A stretch of 56,232 nucleotides of DNA. Source: Erysipelothrix sp. (GTDB taxonomy: Bacteria > Bacillota_I > Bacilli_A > Erysipelotrichales > Erysipelotrichaceae). The position numbers and the translations under genes were made by a program. The stretch is from the NCBI GenBank assembly GCA_012512595.1, contig JAAZDW010000022.1, positions 1 to 56,232 of the forward strand, given 5' to 3'. The notes under the pieces were generated by a model. It was not told where the DNA came from, did not search any database, and saw only the letters and a list, made by a program, of their open reading frames with translations. Below are positions 49,510 through 56,232 of the stretch, piece after piece (position 1 is the first letter of the stretch; each line of letters starts with the position of its first letter).

Positions 49510-49764
49510 TGGCTTTCAACTAATTATAAATGGAAAGACAGCTTAATTTCATACTTATATAAAGCTTATTGTACAAACATAAAAAATTGTTTAATTTAAA
49601 AATAGTTGATTAATTATAAAAAGATAAAAGCTAGTAAAACATATAAGTCTGCTTAATTCATTGATGTTCTATAATTTTAATATACAATAGGGGTGTTTAG
49701 GCGTATAGCTATTGCTTTAAAGATGGTTTAGGGGTAAAATTAGACTATTGATAAGGGGTATAAA

Positions 49765-51132
49765 ATGATGTCAATAAGGTTTTACTTAGCAATGTTTATT
49801 TCTAGAGCCTCATTCTACATATTAAAAATATTTGGAAAAAATGCCAGCCATTTCCCAGGAGTTGTGGCACAAAAGATTTGCCCAGATGTCTTAAAATATT
49901 TAGAAGCACCGGAAATAATAGTTGCGGTCACGGGTACAAATGGCAAAACAACTACAACTAATATGATAGTTGATTTTTTAGCTTATAAAAAAGTAGATTT
50001 CGTCAGTAATACTTCCGGAAGTAATATTGAAGGTGGTATTATTAGTTCCCTTTTAAGGTCAACTAGCTTTTTTGGTAAAAACAAAAAAGATTTAGCTGTT
50101 TTCGAAGTCGATGAAAGGGCCTCTGTCCATATCTTTCCTTACAAAAAGCCAGATATTCTACTTGTGACAAATCTTGGAAGTGACTCCTATAAAAGAAATG
50201 CTCATGTGGAGTATATTTTTAGTATATTAGAATCAAGTATTCCTAAAACATCGCATTTATTATTAAATGCAGATGATGTTATATCAAGTAATTTATGTAA
50301 AAATAATCGGCGTAGTTACTTTTCTATTGCGCCACAAATTTTTGAAGAACAAATTACTGATAGTATTATCCAAGATGCACCTTACTGTCCAATATGTAAC
50401 GGTGTTTTGACTTACAAGTTTAAACGATACCATCATATTGGAAATGCAAATTGTGAAACATGTGGATATAAACTTCCAAAAATTGATTATGAAATTACAG
50501 AAATAAATGATACAGAATTTAAAATCGTGGAAAACAACACAATTTATTCTTACAAAAATAAAACCGGAAATATTACCGATAATTATAATAAACTAGCTGC
50601 CATTTCCACCTTAAGACAACTTGGCTATCAACACAGTGAAATTAAAGCAAGCTTTGATGAAGATGTTTTTAAAGTGACAGAAACTCGCTATGATATATCC
50701 CTTATAAATGGTAAAAACATTATTAGTATTTTAGCCAAAGGTCAAAATCCGGTCGCAAACTCAAGAGTTTTTGATTTCATTAGAAAACAGCCAGATTGGG
50801 GCAGTATCACCCTAGTTTTTATGAACGAAGAATCAAATCACAGCTATCATATTAATGAAGTTGAAAATACTAGTTGGCAGTATGAAACTGATTTTGAATA
50901 CCTAGACCATCCAAACATTAAAAAAATATACTGCATGGGTAATAGAAATTTAGAGGTCAAGACCAGATTAGTATTAGCAGGTATAGATGAATCCATTATT
51001 AGTCTGCTTGATCCATCTCCAATACTTGATATAGAATTTACTACGGATAGTGTAATTTTGCTTCATGATACGACAAACTTGGACCAAGTAAAAGTTTTTA
51101 GAAAAACTCTAGAAGCGGAGGCTGCTAAATGA
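49765..51132 (+). CDS. MurT-like Mur ligase family protein with zinc ribbon
   Basis: VAVTGTNGKTTTTNMIVDFL; CPICNGVLTYKFKRYHHIGNANCETCGYKLP; C-terminal domain of MurT type; overlaps a GatD-like gene. Confidence 0.85.
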   Translation: MMSIRFYLAMFISRASFYILKIFGKNASHFPGVVAQKICPDVLKYLEAPEIIVAVTGTNGKTTTTNMIVDFLAYKKVDFVSNTSGSNIEGGIISSLLRSTSFFGKNKKDLAVFEVDERASVHIFPYKKPDILLVTNLGSDSYKRNAHVEYIFSILESSIPKTSHLLLNADDVISSNLCKNNRRSYFSIAPQIFEEQITDSIIQDAPYCPICNGVLTYKFKRYHHIGNANCETCGYKLPKIDYEITEINDTEFKIVENNTIYSYKNKTGNITDNYNKLAAISTLRQLGYQHSEIKASFDEDVFKVTETRYDISLINGKNIISILAKGQNPVANSRVFDFIRKQPDWGSITLVFMNEESNHSYHINEVENTSWQYETDFEYLDHPNIKKIYCMGNRNLEVKTRLVLAGIDESIISLLDPSPILDIEFTTDSVILLHDTTNLDQVKVFRKTLEAEAAK

Positions 51133-51821
51133 AAATAGAAATACTTTTTCCAGAGCTGTGTTCCTTATTTGGTGACAAAGGTAATATTTTAATTCTGGAG
51201 AAAACCTTTGGAAAAGCCAATGTAATTAAGACATCAATTTTACAACAACCAGTATTTTTAAATGGTGAAATCGACCTTGTTTATCTAGGATCAATGAGTG
51301 AAAACTCTCAACTGTTAGTTCTAAAGAAACTACTTCCTCATCGTAAACAGTTCAAAAAGCTTATTGATGCTGGAATGAAAGCATTGTTTACGGGTAATGC
51401 TATGGATATTTTAGGAAAGACAATAATTGAAGAAAATGGGAAAGCTATAAAAGGCATGGATTTTTTTAACTTTGAAACGATAATAAAAAGAAACCCTCGT
51501 TTGAATTGCGTTGTCTATGGTTTTTATGGAGAGATTCCAATGGTTGGTAATAAAACTCAGTTTACCCAAAGTTATCCTATAAATCATGACAATTATTTTT
51601 TCAAGGTTAAAAGAGGTATGGGTATAAATAAAAAATCAATGTTAGAAGGCTTTAAATATAAAGGCCTTGTCGCGACCAATATGACTGGCCCTTTATTAGT
51701 ATTTAATCCAGGCTTTGCAAATGATTTTTTAGGGGTCAAATTGCCTTACCAAGAACTTTTGGAAAAAATGCAGCTACAGAGAATCAATGATATTAAAAGG
51801 GTTAAATCAGTATTCTACTAA
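51129..51821 (+). CDS. GatD-like class I glutamine amidotransferase fold protein, apparently lacking the catalytic Cys and His
   Basis: IEILFPELCSLFGDKGNILILEKTFG as in GatD; nucleophile elbow reads ALFTGNAMDILG; C-terminal region reads VATNMTGPLLVFNPGFANDFL. Confidence 0.75.
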   Translation: MKIEILFPELCSLFGDKGNILILEKTFGKANVIKTSILQQPVFLNGEIDLVYLGSMSENSQLLVLKKLLPHRKQFKKLIDAGMKALFTGNAMDILGKTIIEENGKAIKGMDFFNFETIIKRNPRLNCVVYGFYGEIPMVGNKTQFTQSYPINHDNYFFKVKRGMGINKKSMLEGFKYKGLVATNMTGPLLVFNPGFANDFLGVKLPYQELLEKMQLQRINDIKRVKSVFY

Positions 51822-51825
51822 TAAT

Positions 51826-51852
51826 AAAAGGACGGAGCCGTCCTTTTTTTTT
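51826..51852 (+). terminator. rho-independent terminator
   Basis: AAAAGGACGG AG CCGTCCTTTTTTTTT. Confidence 0.9.
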
Positions 51853-52093
51853 ATTTTGTTTTACTACAAGCATAATTTTTATAATAAGTAATAGGTTTTA
51901 AAAAAGACTATAAATGAGCTAAGGTTAACATTATGGGAATAATTGGTAATTAAATATTACTTGCAAAAAAGGCTTGAAACCGGACTATTTTTGATTGTGA
52001 AAACATGTGATGTATGCACAGTGCCTTCATATTTGATAAACAATCTAAATTTAGGTATGATTTTAGTGTCGTTAGAACCACTAAGGAGGCACT

Positions 52094-53209
52094 ATGACAA
52101 AGTTAAAAAGCAATCAAATATTTCTGATATACATAATAATTTTTGCTTTGGCAGCCTTAATATTTAAGACTGTCATCATTAATGCTGAAGAAGTAGTATC
52201 AGTAAGCAAAGAAAAACCAATGAAAGTTGTAAAAGTTGAAATAAATAATAATCCTAATTTTAAAGATGTAATAAAATCTGTTTTAAGTAAGGACTTGAAA
52301 TATATTATACATCCCAAGGCACTAGAAAAAGATGTTTCATTAAGTGAAATTGTTGCGAGTGACATTGATTACTCAAGTTATGAAGTTCAAGAAGTTGTGG
52401 TCGAAGTTCAAAGATATACTGATTCGAAAACAGGTAAAATAAAGATCGATTCAGTCCAAAAGCTTGTAAAATTGCAATTTATTGACTTAACACCACCTGA
52501 GATTACGCTTAAAAAAGCAAGTGTCACGATTACTGAAGGTGAAGACTTAGATGTAAATGAATATCTAGAAAGCGTAACTGACAACAGCTTTGAAGCAGTC
52601 TTAGTTGATGTTGAAGATGATGTCGATACAAACTCACCAGGAACATATACAGCTGTGTTTAGTGCAACTGATAGTTCGAAAAATACTGCTAGTAAGACAC
52701 TAACTGTTATAGTTAAAGAAAAACCAAAACCAGTCATTATCCCTGTACAGGTTCTTTCTCAAACAAAAACTGTAGTTGATACATCGAGTTTCTCAAGTGG
52801 GGTTCAATATAGTCCAAGTCGAGTTACTAGATATGGATTTGATTGTCGAGGTTGTAATATCAACTCAGAGGGCTATTCAAGTACTGCAGGCGGCATAAAG
52901 GTCGCTGGTGACAGTGTTAGACAGCCTAATGGAGAATGGCACTCAGGCTATACATATGACGGGTATTATATTGTGGCGACATCTAGAGATATTCCATTGT
53001 TTAGCATCTTAAAGATTAGTAACCATCCATTTGCAGGTGGCGGTATTAGTGCCGGAGAACCATTTTATGCAATTGTTGGTGACCGTGGCGTTAGTGGAAC
53101 TGCTTTAGACTTATTTATTGGAACAGAAAGAAATTTAAATGTTATTAGCCAAAGAGGAAATCCAAATTCATCTAATACAGTAGTTGAAATTGTTAGATCA
53201 GGAAGATAG
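52094..53209 (+). CDS. secreted protein with Ig-like (DUF5011-type) domain and C-terminal 3D/double-psi-barrel-like domain
   Basis: N-terminal signal/TM; DLTPPEITLKKASVTITEGEDLDVNEYLESVTDNS...ATDSSKNTASKTLTV; C-terminal DIPLFSILKIS...YAIVGDRGVSGTALDLFIGTERN. Confidence 0.7.
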   Translation: MTKLKSNQIFLIYIIIFALAALIFKTVIINAEEVVSVSKEKPMKVVKVEINNNPNFKDVIKSVLSKDLKYIIHPKALEKDVSLSEIVASDIDYSSYEVQEVVVEVQRYTDSKTGKIKIDSVQKLVKLQFIDLTPPEITLKKASVTITEGEDLDVNEYLESVTDNSFEAVLVDVEDDVDTNSPGTYTAVFSATDSSKNTASKTLTVIVKEKPKPVIIPVQVLSQTKTVVDTSSFSSGVQYSPSRVTRYGFDCRGCNINSEGYSSTAGGIKVAGDSVRQPNGEWHSGYTYDGYYIVATSRDIPLFSILKISNHPFAGGGISAGEPFYAIVGDRGVSGTALDLFIGTERNLNVISQRGNPNSSNTVVEIVRSGR

Positions 53210-53237
53210 GTCTTATAAAATAATAAAAACTGCTAAA

Positions 53238-53290
53238 GTTGAGGTTTTATTTCAAAATTAATTGAGATAAAATTTCAACTTTTTTATTAG
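53238..53290 (+). terminator. rho-independent terminator
   Basis: aagttgaggttttat ... ataaaatttcaacttttttatt. Confidence 0.6.
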
Positions 53291-53456
53291 GTTATTTTTT
53301 CTAAGGAGGAAGTAATTTAAAATATGCTAATTGGCTCTATTAAAGTGATATTATATAAGAAGATAATAAAATCAATAGTTTAAGCAATTAAAGATATTAA
53401 TGTTTTTTACCTAAATTTAAGACTTGTTAAAGAAATTATAGAAAAGGATGATTTAA

Positions 53457-53732
53457 TTGTTTTATGTTTATATATTAGAGTGCCAAGATAAAACACTATA
53501 TACGGGTTATACAGTAGATTTAGATAATAGATTACTAGCTCACAATCAAGGTCAAGGTGCAAAATATACTAGGGGCCGACTTCCAGTCAAACTAGTTTAT
53601 CAGGAAAGTTTAGACAGTAAAAGTGAGGCAATGAAAAGAGAAATTAGTATAAAAAAATTAAGTCGGAAAGAAAAAATTGATTTGATTTTTAACATGCAAA
53701 AAAATAGGAGGACTTTATGCCATTTAAAATAG
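53457..53732 (+). CDS. GIY-YIG nuclease family protein (YhbQ/UPF0213-like), TTG start
   Basis: FYVYILECQDKTLYTGYTVDLDNRLLAHNQGQGAKYTRGRLPVKLVYQE; TTG 53457 behind aaaggatga. Confidence 0.9.
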   Translation: MFYVYILECQDKTLYTGYTVDLDNRLLAHNQGQGAKYTRGRLPVKLVYQESLDSKSEAMKREISIKKLSRKEKIDLIFNMQKNRRTLCHLK

Positions 53733-54709
53733 TAAGAAACGATATTATCAAGATGAATACAGAAGCGATCGTAAATACTGCAAACTCAAGCCTTAAAATG
53801 GATGGTGGTCTTAGTGAGCAAATTTTTAGGGCTGCCGGAAAAAAAGAGTTACAAGCAGAATGTGACAAAATTGGCTTTTGTCAGACTGGACAGGCTGTAA
53901 TAACTAAAGGTTATAAACTAACTGCTAAAAACATTATTCATACAGTTGGCCCTGTTTGGAATGAGGGCAAAAGCAATGAAAAACAGCTTTTATACAATGC
54001 GTATAAGAATTCTTTAGATTTAGCTTTAAAACATAATATTAAGTCAATTGCATTTCCACTTATTTCATCAGGTGTATATGGCTATCCTAAAGACCAAGCT
54101 ATACGAACTGCGATAACGGCAATTACAGATTTTTTACTTGACTATGATATGGATATTTACTTGGTTGTTTACGGCAAAGAATCAGTTTTAATTAGTGAAA
54201 AACTATTTGACACTATTGATAAGTATATTGATGACAAGTATGTTGAAGATGCAAACTTACAATTTAACACATATAATCTTGAGAGAAGATCATATTTAAA
54301 TTCTCAAATTCAAATTAATGAACAAAGAGAATATGAGAAAAGAAGTTTAAAGGATGTTATTTCAGAAAAAGAAGAAACCTTTTCAGAAATGTTGTTAAGG
54401 CTAATAGACCAAAAAGCAATTACTGATGTACAAGCATATAAAGGGGCGAACATAGACAGAAGACTTTTCTCTAAAATTAGAAGTGATGTCAACTATAATC
54501 CAAGTAAGGTAACGGTAATCGCCTTTGCCATATCACTTAGTTTAAATTTAGATGAAACCTATGACATACTTCAAAGGGCCGGCTATGCACTATCTCCAAG
54601 TAATAAGTTTGATTTGATTATTGAATATTTTATTGAAAGTGGCAATTACAATATATATGAGATAAATGAAGCACTTTTTAGTTTTGGTCAAATGTTGCTT
54701 GGGGCTTAA
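53717..54709 (+). CDS. macro-domain protein with C-terminal HTH-like module
   Basis: NTEAIVNTANSSLKMDGGLSEQIFRAAG; ISSGVYGYPKDQAI; C-terminal ANIDRRLFSKIRSDVNYNPSKVTVIAFAISLSLNLDETYDILQRAGYALSPSNKFD. Confidence 0.9.
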   Translation: MPFKIVRNDIIKMNTEAIVNTANSSLKMDGGLSEQIFRAAGKKELQAECDKIGFCQTGQAVITKGYKLTAKNIIHTVGPVWNEGKSNEKQLLYNAYKNSLDLALKHNIKSIAFPLISSGVYGYPKDQAIRTAITAITDFLLDYDMDIYLVVYGKESVLISEKLFDTIDKYIDDKYVEDANLQFNTYNLERRSYLNSQIQINEQREYEKRSLKDVISEKEETFSEMLLRLIDQKAITDVQAYKGANIDRRLFSKIRSDVNYNPSKVTVIAFAISLSLNLDETYDILQRAGYALSPSNKFDLIIEYFIESGNYNIYEINEALFSFGQMLLGA

Positions 54710-54779
54710 TTGTCGCATTGCAAGCGACCAAGATGCTTTTCTTTTTTGATAAGATTGAACTAGAAAAGGAGAGATAAAG

Positions 54780-55421
54780 ATGAAAAAGACAGAATTAGTA
54801 TTTATATTGGATAGAAGTGGCTCGATGTCAGGACTTGAAGAAGACACAATTGGCGGTTATAATTCAATGCTTTCTAAACAAAAAAAAGAAGTTGGTGAAG
54901 CAATTGTTACAACAGTATTATTCGATGATGAATATGAAGTAATTCATGACCAAGTGGATATTAAGCAAATAAAACCCTTGACGGAAAAACAATACTTTGT
55001 AAGAGGAAGCACGGCACTTTTAGATGCAGTTGGTATTAGCATTAGCAAAACTATTAGTACAACTAAAAACACAAACAAGAAAGATCAGGCTAGTAAAGTA
55101 ATGTTTGTAATAATTACAGATGGCATGGAAAACGCTAGCAGCGAATACAATTACAAAAAGGTAAAAAGTTTGATTGATAGACAAAGTGAAAGATATAACT
55201 GGGAGTTTGTATTTCTAGGAGCCAATATAGATGCGGTAGAAACGGCTTCAAAATTTGGCATTAGCTCAGATAGAGCTGTTACTTATCATTCAGACAGTGT
55301 TGGTACAAAACTGAACTATGAAGTAGTAAGTGAATTAATTGCCGATATCAGAATGGAAAAGAAAGTCGACATTAATTGGAAACAAAAAATTGAAGAGGAT
55401 TTTAAAAGCCGCAGCAAATAG
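54780..55421 (+). CDS. vWA domain protein
   Basis: ELVFILDRSGSMSGLEEDTIGGYNSML (DxSxS MIDAS), VRGSTALLDAVG, ITDGMENAS. Confidence 0.9.
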   Translation: MKKTELVFILDRSGSMSGLEEDTIGGYNSMLSKQKKEVGEAIVTTVLFDDEYEVIHDQVDIKQIKPLTEKQYFVRGSTALLDAVGISISKTISTTKNTNKKDQASKVMFVIITDGMENASSEYNYKKVKSLIDRQSERYNWEFVFLGANIDAVETASKFGISSDRAVTYHSDSVGTKLNYEVVSELIADIRMEKKVDINWKQKIEEDFKSRSK

Positions 55422-55432
55422 TCAAAAATAAA

Positions 55433-55466
55433 GAAGAATAGACTTTTAGTCCTATTCTTTTTTTTC
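55433..55466 (+). terminator. rho-independent terminator
   Basis: aagaatagact ttt agtcctattcttttttttc. Confidence 0.7.
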
Positions 55467-55601
55467 TGGCCCAAAACTTTAGGTTAAAGCTACATATAAA
55501 CCATCAATTTGAATTAATTGATCCAAAAAGTGATATTATGAATTTAAGCTAAATAAAACTATTTTAAAGAAACACTTAATCATAATAGAACAGGAGTAAA
55601 T

Positions 55602-56232
55602 ATGTACAAAAAAATAGAAGAAGTCCAATTAAATAGCATGGAAGATTTTGAAGAGGCAATATTAAACAATAACTATGACTACTTTAGAGGTCAATCAAAT
55701 TCCAAATGGTTTTTAAATTCAACGATTTTAAGAGGGCAAAAAGAAGATATTGATCAGATGCGCTTAAAAGAATTAGTTTCGGGTTATAAAGAAAGATATG
55801 ATAAGGTAATTTCTAATTCTAAAAAGCATACTTTTTCTCGCTTTTTATTTTACATTCAACATTCAATTTCTTTTTCACCATTTATAGATTTGACTAAAAA
55901 CCCGTGGATAGCTATATCTTTTATTTTACAAAACTTTCAAGAACAAAATGATAAAAACATTGAAACACCGGCCGCGCTTTATGCCATAAAGTTACATGAT
56001 AATAAAGAAGACAATCCTATAATACTTTCAACACATACAAAAATCGAAGAAGTATTAGATAGATTAAATATGTCAGTATCAAAATTAAATAATATTGAGT
56101 CCTTTATTATTGAGCCTTCTGATTTATCAATTCTAAATGATAGGATGCAATATCAACAAGGAGCCTTTCTTTTGTTAGAAAATGATTCACTTAACCAACA
56201 ATCTAAATATAATCAAACAAGTATGACAATAA
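55602..56232 (+). CDS. FRG-domain protein, truncated by the window end
   Basis: Open frame with no stop before the window end, so absent from the ORF track: MYKKIEEVQLNSMEDFEEAILNNNYDYFRGQSNSKWFLNSTILRG...FLFYIQHSISFSPFIDLTKNPWIAISFIL; RBS caggag. Confidence 0.75.
   Translation, partial: MYKKIEEVQLNSMEDFEEAILNNNYDYFRGQSNSKWFLNSTILRGQKEDIDQMRLKELVSGYKERYDKVISNSKKHTFSRFLFYIQHSISFSPFIDLTKNPWIAISFILQNFQEQNDKNIETPAALYAIKLHDNKEDNPIILSTHTKIEEVLDRLNMSVSKLNNIESFIIEPSDLSILNDRMQYQQGAFLLLENDSLNQQSKYNQTSMTI

Noticed and set aside
51943-52167. 74-aa ORF overlapping the start of the secreted 3D-domain protein
   Set aside because: No RBS, no protein-like features, and it overlaps a better supported gene that has an aaggagg RBS.
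1-56232. CRISPR arrays, transposases, prophage genes, tRNA or rRNA genes
   Set aside because: None recognised by reading; tRNAscan and Infernal should confirm, since tRNAs are easy to miss by eye.

Overview
AT-rich bacterial chromosomal window with standard-code usage: TGA acts as a stop, for example at the end of the MurT-like and GntR ORFs. The gene content looks like a low-GC Firmicutes/Mollicutes-related organism. I recognised no rRNA, tRNA, CRISPR array, prophage or IS element. From left to right: (i) a cellobiose-type PTS EIIC/EIIB plus MupG/DUF871 locus; (ii) an NCS2 permease with a CodA-like deaminase; (iii) a possible CpeT-like gene split by a -1 frameshift at a UUUAAAA heptamer; (iv) a TetR-GH1-GPH symporter-GH2 cluster with an AraC regulator and a second GH2; (v) a large glucuronate/hexuronate catabolic cluster (uxuA, SDR, KDPG aldolase, KDG kinase, uxaC, GntR) whose transporter is a GPH symporter with an N-terminal PTS EIIB domain, and which contains a 4-gene cassette of two Gfo/Idh/MocA oxidoreductases and two TIM-barrel isomerases/epimerases; (vi) housekeeping and transport genes (MacB-like ABC, APC permease, H+-pyrophosphatase, orphan OppD/OppF pair, ThrE pair, Ddh, AhpC/AhpF, pentapeptide repeat protein); (vii) a MurT/GatD-like pair in which all three glutaminase triad positions look substituted; and (viii) a GIY-YIG, macro-domain, vWA and FRG-domain group at the right edge. 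The strongest leads are the EIIB-GPH fusion, the apparently ammonia-lyase-dead GatD/MurT pair, the redox cassette, the candidate frameshift gene, and the leader-peptide-coupled hppA start. All family calls and alignments were made by eye.
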